From Pelargonium nanum (lineage: Eukaryota > Streptophyta > Magnoliopsida > Geraniales > Geraniaceae): DNA of 30,351 nt. The notes beneath the pieces were generated by a model. The model ran no database searches. It saw only the letters and a program-made list of their open reading frames with translations, and was not told the origin of the DNA. The stretch spans positions 1 to 30,351 of the forward strand of contig JAYMTF010000780.1 of the NCBI GenBank assembly GCA_036897485.1, written 5' to 3'. Within the stretch, counting starts at the first letter, position 1. Every line of letters begins with the position of its first letter. The position numbers and the translations under genes were made by a program. This document shows positions 21,476 to 30,351 of this stretch, one piece after another.

Positions 21476-22397
21476 AGGAAATCAATGAATTAGCCTTAAT
21501 TCTCTCTTGTCTCTCTCATCTCTCTCAGTATTTTCTGAAATGCAATGGAAATGAATGAATGAAAATACAAAGAAAAGAGAACTTACAGCAATACAGAGAA
21601 TCAACAAAATAATGATAATAATATAGTTTATGGTATTCAATGTTGTCAGCTGGATTATATTATTGTTGTTTCACCTAATTCATTGACTATTGGCACTGCC
21701 AATTCAATAGAAAATGTAAGAGAAGACCACTGTTACATGCTTAATGCATTATTGAGGATTGATAAATGATAAGATCCATACAATATAACAAGCATTAGTG
21801 ATTAAAGCTGTTGCAGTTAAGATTACCTGTATAAGCTTATGTTCTATGTTCCTAAACTTAAAAGTTTTATATATCTCTTTTCAAACATCAACTTAATGTT
21901 GTGTTGGGGGAACCAGTATTTCATTTGAAATATTGAATTTTGACCAAAAGAAGTGTTTGTAGAACCAAGAACTTGGATTTGGATTTAGTCCAAATTCTAA
22001 AAGGTTCAAGTGACAAGTAAAAGTTAGAATTTGAAATCTCAAGTGAAGATTTGTCATTTCAATATTTCAATCGTGAGTTGTGACCAAAATAATGAAATTT
22101 TATACATAAAATGAAATACTGATTCCCAAATGCAGTCTTAGTTTTCTAAAATCCAACATTGTACCTCATGCACCGTAGGTTCTCTGTTCTATGTAACTTA
22201 CCAAGAGCATGACTTGATTGACTATTGGCTCTAGTGCTGTTTGCTAGTATTTGTCATTTGCTTTTGTTTCTTAGAGATTTAAAATACAGTAATTGGTAGG
22301 TCCCTTTGAGAGAAAACAAGAACCCCCATAACTGACTTTTGCTTCCTCTGATAATGTGATTCCCACACAAGAAAAGAGCACCATAGAAGGTTAAGGA
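21476..22397. other. Upstream region of the main CNL gene
   Basis: The 5' leader (21476-21590) is rich in GA on the minus strand and may contain a tiny intron. Beyond it, the DNA is AT-rich with several partly repeated stretches ('GGAACCAGTATTTCATTT' and related words around 21908-22125) but no coding region. It holds the promoter of the receptor gene; no TATA box could be chosen with confidence. Confidence 0.45.
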
Positions 22398-22590
22398 TTC
22401 ATTTTGGACCCATAAAATCATCAAATAATTAATGTACAGAGCAAAATCTGGACAGTTTAGAGCTAGACTACATAAATATACAAAATAAATCTTCTCACAG
22501 AAATGAACTTTCTTGCTGTACTGGGAAATTTGGGAGGATCAGAACAATAGATTTATCTCCAAACTAACAGATAAAGGATCTTTAAAAGAG
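22398..22590 (-). other. Duplicate of the CNL 3'-flanking sequence beside copy C
   Basis: This block matches 16011-16200, downstream of the main CNL gene. Shared words, in the same order, include 'ATGTACAGA', 'TTTAGAGCTA', 'CATAAATATACAAAATA' and 'CTCCAAACTAACA'. It marks the original 3' end of copy C and supports tandem duplication of whole genes with their 3' flanks. Confidence 0.7.
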
Positions 22591-22839
22591 AGCTAACAAA
22601 TCAAGATAACAATCTAATACAAGTTCTTGATAAATCTAGGTACTTCATTAAATCAGCAATTAATACATTTATTGAGAAACTTGAGAATTCCCAAGGGAAC
22701 AATCAAGAAAAAGTACAGACTCCAAGCTATGATAGCAAAATGGTAAAAACAGAAAACCAAAATTGACATACAAAGCCAAGTCTGATTTGAAACTCAAACA
22801 ATCAGAGAAGTTACAATTGACCTTGAGAAACACAAACCT

Positions 22840-24162
22840 ATGCTCTGTGATCAAAATGAAGCTTGACTTAGAGCCAAAGCTATTTGCCCAACCCTCCCAT
22901 ACCAATAGTGTATGCAAACTATTTCCTTCATCAAACACTTCAACTCTTCCACAAACCTCGTACCCATATTCATACTAAGCTAGATCATGGATGAGATCAT
23001 GCATCATGAATGAGATCATGCATCACAAATCGTGTAGTTTCTCTGCTTGACTGTTGGAAAAACGATCTTGACAACAAGTCTTGGATTTATCCATATTCAT
23101 ACAGAGTTAGATCATGAATGAGATCATGCATCACAAATTATGTAGTATCTCTGCATGACCGTTGAAAAAATGATCTTGACAACAAGTCTTTGGAGATATG
23201 CAGACTCACGTCTTCCAAATGCCTCTTTCGGTCATCCATAATAGAACTAATGCATTCATGTCATATTCATTAGGAAATATGGCACAATAAGCAAAGCACT
23301 GTAATAGAATTAGCACATTCGTAATCTTTAGGAAATGTGGCACAATAAGCAAAACATTGTTTCAATCGGGCATGAGAGATGCTGATGATAGCTCAATCTC
23401 AAAGCCGGAAGAATATCAATGCTCGCAATTGACGCAACTCCATGATTGCGAGTTGTGACTACAATCTTACTTCCTAGGACAATAAGAAACATCTTATCAT
23501 TCCTATTAGGAAATATCTTTCTCGACCGAATGTTCTTCAACCTGACTTGAAGTTGATCCATGAAAAGAATCAGAATCATTGTAGAGTAGTTGAGTAAATG
23601 TAGTTTTGCCCATTCCTCCCATGCCAAGTACTAGAATCACAAACAATCCACCAACAACAACATGCAACAAATCAAGAATAGCAAGTGAATCAAACAGAGA
23701 TGTTCTTAAGCTTCCACATCTTCCTCCAACAGCTTTGTCCCCCAAATCAACACTACTCTCCTGAGTACTAATAGTTTCCAATCTCACAGTGATGTTCTTA
23801 AGCTTGGACCCAATCTCAGAATCAAAACTAACACCACTGATTCTACTACTACTTGCAGCAGTAAACAAAGAAGGTATAAATTTTGTTACCTCACTACCAC
23901 TAGCAGCAGCAGCAGATTGTGGTTTGTTCTTCAATCTAAGAACCAAAGCATCCTCCAAATCATAGATCTGCACCAGCTGGCTTGTGGTCTGCTTCTCTTC
24001 AGAATCTTCAAGAACAGCAAGAATCTTGGGAAGCATATGCTCCAAGAACTGCAGCTCAGATGTGAGCTCCTTTTTGCTAGCAAATTGGTGCAGCTCAGGA
24101 GAGGCCAGATTATCAAAGGAAACACTCAGTAGAGCTCCTCCAACAGGAGCTGCAATCTCCAT
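22840..24162 (-). pseudogene. Decayed CC-NB-LRR resistance gene paralogue (copy C)
   Basis: An intact ATG at 24162 opens a coiled-coil region close to the main gene, but the EDVID segment is shortened to 'IYDLEDALVL'. The linker is shortened before an intact P-loop GMGGMGKTT at about 23630-23600. After that, internal deletions fuse distant segments. 'FLIVL' runs directly into 'GSKIVVTTRNHGVAS' (junction near 23475), removing kinase-2 aspartates and RNBS-B leader. 'VASI' then runs into 'DILPALRLSY' (near 23420), removing RNBS-C and GLPL. At least one frameshift separates the pieces, and the reading frame from the ATG stops at 23506. Downstream are repeated MHD-region pieces (22990-23240) and a misplaced P-loop fragment (22840-22910). 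The LRR is gone. It cannot make a functional receptor; a short coiled-coil product is conceivable. Confidence 0.85.
22991..23240 (-). repeat. Repeated MHD-region fragments in pseudogene C
   Basis: The 16-base word ATGAGATCATGCATCA, which on the minus strand encodes the M-H-D-L-I-H core, occurs three times: 22991-23006, 23010-23025 and 23118-23133. The last two copies continue into the same upstream sequence (ACAAAT, 'TTTCTCTGC' or 'TATCTCTGC', 'GATCTTGACAACAAGTCTT'), so a roughly 110-bp block was duplicated. A similar duplication affects the RNBS-D region: 'GGCACAATAAGCAAA' occurs at about 23281 and 23339. Confidence 0.75.
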
Positions 24163-24400
24163 GGGAAGAAATGAAGTTGTGTTGTCTCTTTTTCTCACTG
24201 TGTTTGCGGCAGTGAAGATATATGTATATATATATAGATAAGAGAAGTTGGAGATGGAGAAGAAAGAGGACTAACATTAGGGTTTGGTGGGTAGATAGTA
24301 AAAAGGCACACCATTATTTAATTCTTGGCCTTATTATTACTTTTTTTTTTATAGAGTATAAGGAATATCAGCCAAGAGATAAAGAAAATGGATCCGGGCG

Positions 24401-24415
24401 GGGCGCTCCGCGCCC
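24401..24415. repeat. GC-rich perfect hairpin
   Basis: GGGCGC and GCGCCC flank a TCC loop. The surrounding 40 bases (GGGCGGGG upstream, GGGGCGGGT downstream) are the most GC-rich in the local region, whose background is AT-rich. This could be the end of a DNA transposon or another inserted fragment. It is not followed by a T run, so nothing suggests a terminator. Confidence 0.5.
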
Positions 24416-24762
24416 TAAAATTTATTGGGGCGGGTATGAGCGTAAATAGTTGACATGGTATCACCTAATTGGCCATGATTTATTGGCTGAGAGTCTTTTT
24501 TCTCTATGATGTCTTCAAGACAGCTTTTTTGCGTACTTCGAAACTATTTTCTTATTGAACAATCTTTAAATTGAACGTTTGAAATCATATTCCCTTAAAG
24601 ACATTTTGCTTAAATAACTAAGTTTATTTCCATAATTCACAAAGTTACTAACATTGCGAGGAAAGTACTAAAAAAATTACATTTTCTCACTATTTTTTAT
24701 TTCATACATTCTACTTCTTCCCTCTAATCTCTATATAACTTGACATGGTTCTTCATTTTAAT

Positions 24763-24766
<4 letters not shown>

Positions 24767-24802
<36 letters not shown>
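24767..24802. repeat. Homopolymer of 36 A
   Basis: An uninterrupted A tract. On the plus strand it could be the tail of a retroposed sequence ending here (upstream 24430-24766), but no matching parent gene or target-site duplication was identified. Length in such tracts is prone to sequencing error. Confidence 0.9.
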
Positions 24803-24804
<2 letters not shown>

Positions 24805-25487
24805 AACTTAAGCATAACCAACATGTCCAAATCTGTCCCAATAGTTATTGGATGTCTTCTACTACAAGCTACCAAAGCTCCCCACATATACAAGAATCTC
24901 CTAAAATGTTCTTGTCATTTCAAGATAGTCTGGCGAATTGAAACATCTTAGAAACCAGTCGTTTCAAGATGACCTGGTAAACTGAAACATCTTAGTAACC
25001 AGAGTTAGAGAAAGCAAAAGCAATTCCCGGAGAGGAGACGAGCGAAATGGAAGCACAAAGTTGTCTTGTATCTACACTGAGTCCAATACGCTGTCAAAAC
25101 TCTCAGCATAACTTGACAAGAACCCATAAACATGCCATTATGTGGATCCATAAACACTGTGCACCCATTTTTGAGGGAGTTATGTATATCATTGCACGGT
25201 CGTAGCCTACAAAATATAAGAATCTACAAGGGCCATGTTTACTGGTACATGATAAAACAGAAAAAATATCTACCCTAACTTGATACTCAAGCTACGCTCA
25301 TAAAAGGTTCATCGTAAGTCCAGCCTCGTTGCTTTTGGTGCTCAAATATCAGCTCTGATAACAACAAAAACAGCACACGAGGATCAAATTTGACAGTTGT
25401 GAAAATATCTTCCTCAATTAGGTTATTGTGCTATTTGCACCTCGTAAATGTATCTTGGCCTTTTAAGAGGAAGCCATGATGCAATGC

Positions 25488-28400
25488 TTACTTGTACAAC
25501 AGATTGTAGGCTGGTAGATCTTGTACACGGTAAATATCTTCTAAAGATAACTCTCTTTCCAACTGCGTCCGTGTCACCTGTAGAACCTCCTGAAAAAGGA
25601 ATAGAAATAGCGGAGTTAGTACTTCCCGGGAGATCATCCTGATAAGGAGCAGAAATGTACAAACTTAAAGGTAAGGAAATGGTTCATTGTTGATTCGAGG
25701 AGTGTTCATTTCTACTTATGTAGCGTTTGGATTATTAAAAACTGGAATCAGAATGGGAATCTCATTCCAGAGCCAGTTTCATGACCGAAAAATCGTAATT
25801 CTAACAAAAACAATGAGAATCTCACTCTGATTTTGATTCTTGATTCTCACTACTGAACAAAAATTCTAATCCAAATGCAAAGAATCCATAAACCTATTTA
25901 TGGATGCTCACCCTGTCGGAATTAACACTGATTGGAAAATATATATTGGGGAGCTAAAGCAAGAGAGAGAGAGAGAGAGAGAGCATACGTTGAACTCCAT
26001 ATAAGAAGCACGCATAGCAAGCCACTGAGCATCCATTAGCTCAAAAGCTATACAATATAATACATCGAATGCTTGGTCGTCCTCTGCAAGTATGGAAATG
26101 TAAATCATGAGTTTAGACGACTTGAAGGTCTGAAATTGGCAACCCTAAAACATATTTAAATCCAAACACGTTTAAGCATAAATGAGTTCGATCTGTAGCA
26201 CTCACCTCCTAATAATCTAAGAAAATTTACTCCGGGAAGACATCTTGGTCTCGCTGCAAAAAGAAAGAAAGATAACTAGAATGATTATCAGTAAGCAAAC
26301 ATTTCTGTTTTACTTAAATATTTAAATGAAATCATTGAAATCTATTTTCTTTTGTTCACCGAACTTGAGTGTAAGTCCAACATCCGGATCAGCATAAACG
26401 ATATGTTAATGCCGGCAACTGCAAACGGATATTCCCAAGTTGCTCTTTCTCCATCCTCCTTGAACAATAACCTACGATAAGATTTCTTCATTTTCCATTT
26501 TTATACAGTTAGTGAAAATTCAACTTTTGAAGACCCGAACATCAGGTGAACTTAATAGCAACGTAAACTTCAAGAAGGCAACAAAAGAGTAGAAGGTATA
26601 CCGGGTAAGTTCTGGCAAAAAACAGCAAATTTTCAAGTGCAATAAAACCGCATCCCCTAAGTAAAGTAGTTTGTTATGAGATCCATTAGAACTTTATGAA
26701 TTATAAGAACAATTTTTCTCAGTTAAGCATTGATAATGATCAAGCAGTACCTAAAGTCAGTTGACGGGTTTTGGCCTTGCCATCCCATATCTTTCCATTG
26801 CTCTGATATCATGCTTTTTAAGGGAACATCCGGAAAGGATGCATTCCATAAAGCTTTGAGAGCTTCCTGCCAATAAGAAAGGATAAGTCCACGTAATAAT
26901 GTGCAACTAAGGAAGAAAACAATATGTCCTTAAATTTACTCCAGTCCACAAGCTTAAATTATCGGGTGGAGGGCCCAACTAATATCTCAAGTGGTGACAG
27001 ACTTCTTCACATTCTTTCACTAATATTTGAAGGCCTAACTTTAATTTTACACTCTAACAAACCCTCTCATGTGCAAGCTCGCTTTGTACATGGTCAATGC
27101 ACAAGTCTTCTTCTTGCCTTGTGCGAAATTTACTATGTTTTAGTAATCACTAATCAGGGTGGCGACAAGACTCGAACTTGTAACATCTTAGTTAATTAGA
27201 CTCCGATACATTGTAGATGACCAGCTCAACCTTAAAGCTTAATCTAATAGTTGAGAGCCCAACTTCAATTCTATACTCTAACAAGTAGAAAGCGCCACCA
27301 TCTAGGAGACTTTGTAGCAAAACAGAACCATCGAAGTAGAATGCATTCATAACCAATACTTGAGCCTATCAAACACTATTGTGGGTTATATTACAGTTAA
27401 ATAGACGAGAAATGATCAAAGGAGCATTATTAAAAGAAAATATAGCATCACAAACATACATGATGATCAGGGCGAAACTCATCGTATGGTATTTGTATTC
27501 GTTCTTGAAGCCTCTGAAGTCTTTGTTCCTGGTAAGACAGAACATCTCTAGTTCAGTGAGGCCGAGAAAGGTAGCTACAAATAAATTAAGAACCATGAGG
27601 TCCATGACTACACCATAGTAGCATATCATATAATAAATAAATAATCCATAAGTTGCAATGCCCCAAATAGTTGATTATACTGACATGCATATCATCACTC
27701 TAACAATATAAAGTTGAAGTTAGCAATTACATATCAGAGGCAAACTGAATGCATGAAAAGGAGCCATAACTTAATTTGCATTCTCATTTACCTGGATAGG
27801 ACTCAATTGCAAGTCATAAAACCTCTCACTGCGTCTATTAAAGCGACCAAGGAATCCTCCGACCCATGAACGTGATCCAACCATAGCATTAGCTACAACC
27901 ACCAACAAGTTATCAGTGAAATAAGATAAATTATGTCATATCTATAACTCATGGAATTTAATTTGCTCCATGCTTTGGAAATCAAGAGTAAAAATACAAT
28001 TTGCTTCATGGGATTTAATTTGACCAGTGTTTTATTTGAGTTTTTTTTTTTTTTAACAGTAAAATGTTATATGAGAAATATAACAGTATATGAGACCGAG
28101 TGTTCAAACAAGAAGAAAATATCTCAACAACAATAGAGAAAAAAGAATCCCAGTCAAATAGTTATAGGAAGGCTTGAAAATCTACTCACCAACACATAGA
28201 GCCAACTGTGATATTACGTGAGTGGAATTACGTGACCATTCCAACTCTTCATTGCTCTTCTTCTGTCTCCAATAAATTTCATCCTCATCAACCTACAGTT
28301 CTTGCAGCATTTAGTATAAAGTAGTTGAATGACAAATTACAATATTGATAGGACAGAAGGCTTCCAGAATTGAGAAAAGAAAGATTTAATTAATAATTCT

Positions 28401-29169
28401 ATCACCAAAAGAAAATAAAATAAGAACATTAAGTAGAAAAAAGACGCACTCGATTGAGTATTCGATCTACAAACTTACTTACACTACAACTATCAAAATC
28501 ACAAGAAAAAAATCACAATTCCTTCATAACTCTGAATACGCTAAGCCGGTCTATAATTCATCATATTGTGCAAATGATTCCACAGGCAACAGAATGAGCA
28601 AGGAAAACCTAGTTGGTATAATGGGCAGAAAAGAGAGCAATAAGCAATGTGCAACAAGCTAAGCAAAAAAATAGCAAAGAAGACTATGTTGGTTAATGAA
28701 CATTCCAAGGGAAATGCATGAAGAATTCAGTAAGAAAATAATGACAAAGAGCAAAATCAAGAAGTCAATGAACGGAGAGTTGATACTTAGCCAAATATAA
28801 GTATGCAGAGTTGATTGAACCGATTTGGTGCACAAGGAGCAAAAGCATTGCAAATACAACCAACTGGCACATATTGATCTAATGAGCATTTTAAAGCAGT
28901 CACAAGTCATCAACATTGGTTTGTTTTAATCTTCAACCCAATTAGTAAATACAAGAAGTCAAGAATGGAGAATAGATACTTGACAAAATATAAGTATGCA
29001 AAGATGATTGTATCGGTTCATCAACATATTGATCTAATGAGTATTTAAAGCAGCTACAAATCATCAACATTGATTAGTCTTAATCTTCGAAAAGAGATGT
29101 TTGGGGGCTTACTCGGCGATGAGAATAGCAAGAAGGGATGCATTGTCGACGATACTTCCTTAGCCTCAT
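25488..29169 (-). CDS. ELMO domain-containing protein, ten exons, 288 aa
   Basis: Exons from the start: 29169-29113, 28292-28190, 27892-27792, 27528-27460, 26866-26751, 26656-26602, 26485-26365, 26253-26206, 26083-25989 and 25589-25488. Phases agree and the total is 867 nt with TAA. ELMO-family hallmarks appear in order: 'WRQKKSNEE', 'NAMVGSRSWVGG' (55-66), 'SEQWKDMGWQG' (about 129-139), 'NPSTDFRGCGFIALENLLFF' (141 onward), 'WEYPFAVAGINISFML' (about 183-198), 'LPGVNFLRLL', 'AFDVLYCIAFELMDAQWLAM' and 'SYMEFNEVLQ'; it ends 'DLPAYNLLYK'. In animals ELMO proteins act in small-GTPase control: CED-12/ELMO with DOCK exchange factors, and ELMODs as Arf-family GAPs, where the Arg of the T-D-F-R motif is proposed to be catalytic. 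Plant roles are little defined. The first exon is chosen for its in-phase GTAAGC donor; the exon 7 donor (A|GTTCGG) is weak but required by phase. Confidence 0.9.
25966..25983. repeat. (GA)n microsatellite just inside ELMO intron 9
   Basis: An alternating GA run on the plus strand (CT on the coding strand) lies within the first twenty-odd bases of the intron after the donor at 25988. It is likely to vary in length between individuals. The splice donor GTATGC itself is intact. Confidence 0.8.
26924..27283 (-). mobile_element. Diverged TRIM-like LTR element in ELMO intron 4
   Basis: Inside the 593-nt intron there are two related terminal blocks, about 26930-27059 and 27215-27283. Each contains 'GCTTAA', 'GGCCCAACT' or 'GAGCCCAACT' and ends CTCTAACA, so it begins TGTTAGAG on the minus strand. 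Between them are a 'CTCTCATGTGCAAGC' block nearly identical to the polypurine-side sequence of the element at 16251-16550, and 'GACTCCGATACA', a decayed primer-binding site. No target-site duplication was recognised, so the exact ends are uncertain. It has no coding capacity. Confidence 0.55.
28758..29089. repeat. Imperfect tandem duplication in ELMO intron 1
   Basis: Copy 1 (about 28758-28936) and copy 2 (about 28951-29089) share 'CAAGAAGTCAA', 'AATATAAGTATGCA', 'ACATATTGATCTAATGAG', 'AAAGCAG' and 'ATCAACATTG' in the same order. Copy 2 lacks about 40 bases from the middle. It ends just inside the first intron, next to the donor of exon 1. Confidence 0.75.
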
Positions 29170-30104
29170 GAGGGGTGGACAAAATCAAAGGTGAAATTAT
29201 TTCACCCATTTTAACCCCAAAAGTGAAAGGCAAAAGACAAAAGAGGGATTGAAGAACAAATGGGTGATATATGATTACACCCAATTTATGCTCTCCTCCT
29301 ACAAGTCAACCTCCCATCATTCCTTCTCTCTCTTACATCCCAATGTCAAAAGAGAATCAAAGAAATAGAACAATGCCACAAAATATACACAACCCATAAA
29401 AAAAATTCCAAAAGCACAATCAAAAGGGTTCTCTTTTCACTACTTTATGCTGTTAAAAATTCCCATTGGAAAGGAAATTACAAGCAAAGTTCCAATTTTT
29501 TCCATTCTCCACAGCAAAACAAACCACAATAAGTAAAGGGTATGCATGAATGTGCCTCAACTCTACATAGCAGACAACAATTACATCAACACAAAGCTAT
29601 ATAGAGAGGGACTACCTGTTATGGCACTTGAGATTGAGAAGACAAAGATGGTAAAGTTGATGATTTTAGGAGGTGGGTGGGACCCACAATCAGAAAGTGG
29701 TGGGTCAAGAAGTTTTACAGGGAGAAGAGGAGTGGAATTGAAGGAGGAAGGAGGAGAAGAAGAAGAGCAAGACAAAAAAAATGGCATTTTTAAAAATTAT
29801 TTGTTTAGGTTAGATCTGCAAAACAAAAACAAGAAATGGGAATGGGTGGGGAGGGTTGAAGAAGGAGTCTTGGGGTGGATTCGTGTCACTATTTTTTGAA
29901 AACCAACCAATTTCCTAAAAGCTTGCCTGTGCCGTAGCTCTCTCTCTCTCTCTCGGCTTCTTTTCTTCTTTCTCCGTTTTGGTATTCTTAGCTTTGGCCT
30001 TACGCTATTTTTCCACTCTTCAACGGTAAAATAATTCAATGTGGGCTTTTCAGTTGTGGGCTTAATGTTTCATTCAAACAAACACTCGTTGTGTTTCAAT
30101 CACC
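29170..30104 (-). promoter_or_regulatory. 5' leader and upstream region of the ELMO gene
   Basis: On the minus strand, a pyrimidine-rich stretch precedes the start codon (29215-29265). An in-frame TGA lies 5' of the ATG, so the chosen ATG is the first in that frame. Farther upstream are a (GA)n tract on the minus strand (29937-29954) and a pyrimidine-rich segment (29700-29790) bounded by acceptor-like TTTTGCAG (about 29816) and donor-like CAG|GTAGT (about 29616). A non-coding first exon here is possible but unproven. Confidence 0.4.
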
Positions 30105-30351
30105 ACGGAAAAATGTCCAAATTAGTTCTGAATTGTGCTATTTTGATTGTTCATCTATCAAACGTGTCAATTTAGTATATAAGTTATACAGACGAGCCAT
30201 TTTAGTCCGAACATTTTCAAAAACCGAGTCATTTAAGGACATTCCGTCAAATTTGTTAACAAAATACAATAAAATTATATTTTTAATTCGAAATTGATGA
30301 CGCGGTAATGATTAATATTATTATAATAATTTTTTAATAATAATAACAAAA
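30105..30351. repeat. Dispersed-repeat-like sequence at window edge
   Basis: The phrasing ('CAATTTAGTATATAAGTT', 'GCCATTTTAGTCCGAAC', 'TTCCGTCAAATTTGTTAAC') is characteristic of a common class of plant dispersed repeats with quasi-tandem 'T-T-A-G-T-C-C' words. It resembles the left edge of the window in style but not in sequence. Family and ends cannot be determined. Confidence 0.35.

Larger units (their letters stand above)
24163..25487. other. Intergenic region between CNL copy C and the ELMO gene
   Basis: It begins with the former promoter of copy C (ATATATATAT near 24225). It also holds a GC-rich palindrome at 24401-24415 and a 36-base A tract at 24767-24802. 'TATCAGCTCTGATAAC' near 25349 resembles a decayed primer-binding-site remnant. 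No gene is visible. The part nearest 25487 is the probable 3' UTR of the ELMO gene. Confidence 0.5.

Noticed and set aside
25340..25380. Third TRIM element near 'CAGCTCTGATAAC'
   Set aside because: Only a primer-binding-site-like word is present; no terminal repeats could be found around it.
29581..29787. 68-codon minus-strand open frame rich in S and P as the ELMO first coding exon
   Set aside because: The donor after it is in phase 1, and no acceptor joins it in frame to the ELMO exons; more likely untranslated leader or intergenic.
29546..29899. 117-codon plus-strand open frame rich in E, K and G
   Set aside because: Low-complexity sequence, antisense to the pyrimidine-rich upstream region of the ELMO gene; no domain and no splice context.

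Overview
This is eukaryotic nuclear DNA, almost certainly from a dicot plant and probably a rosid. The sequence is AT-rich. Its genes have short exons with GT/AG introns and pyrimidine-rich leaders, and the recognisable products are plant families: a DUF789 protein, coiled-coil NB-LRR (CNL) immune receptors and a plant-type ELMO-domain protein. I cannot name the species.

Layout: (1) Bases 1-8152 hold no gene I can support: AT-rich intergenic DNA with scattered repeat-like pieces and one GC-rich hairpin near 3.7 kb, then the leader of the first gene. (2) Bases 8153-10572 (+) hold a complete six-exon DUF789 gene (319 aa). (3) Bases 10573-13084 are intergenic, with a tandem duplication and a cluster of ACGT-core (G-box) motifs. 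(4) Bases 13085-24162 (-) are a small CNL cluster. One nearly intact receptor gene (21475-17050) is broken only by an 8-base C run that shifts the frame at 19128-19135. It is flanked by two badly decayed paralogues on the same strand: 13085-15548, which contains deletions, insertions and inverted pieces, and 22840-24162, which contains internal deletions and shuffled or repeated pieces. Shared 3'-flanking sequence indicates the three arose by tandem duplication. A 300-bp TRIM-like LTR element with a 5-bp target-site duplication lies in the 3' region of the main gene. (5) Bases 24163-25487 are intergenic, with a 36-base A tract and a GC-rich palindrome. (6) Bases 25488-29169 (-) hold a ten-exon ELMO-domain gene (288 aa), whose fourth intron carries a diverged relative of the same TRIM-like element. 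(7) Bases 29170-30351 are its upstream region plus repeat-like sequence at the window edge.

The genes are not an operon and do not form a pathway. The CNL cluster would act in intracellular pathogen perception. The ELMO protein is probably a regulator of small GTPases. DUF789 has no established function. The most interesting material is the CNL cluster: a single-base frameshift in an otherwise intact receptor, a conserved spliced exon after its stop codon, and paralogues in states of decay that show how R-gene clusters are rearranged. I found no evidence of a wholly new biological system.
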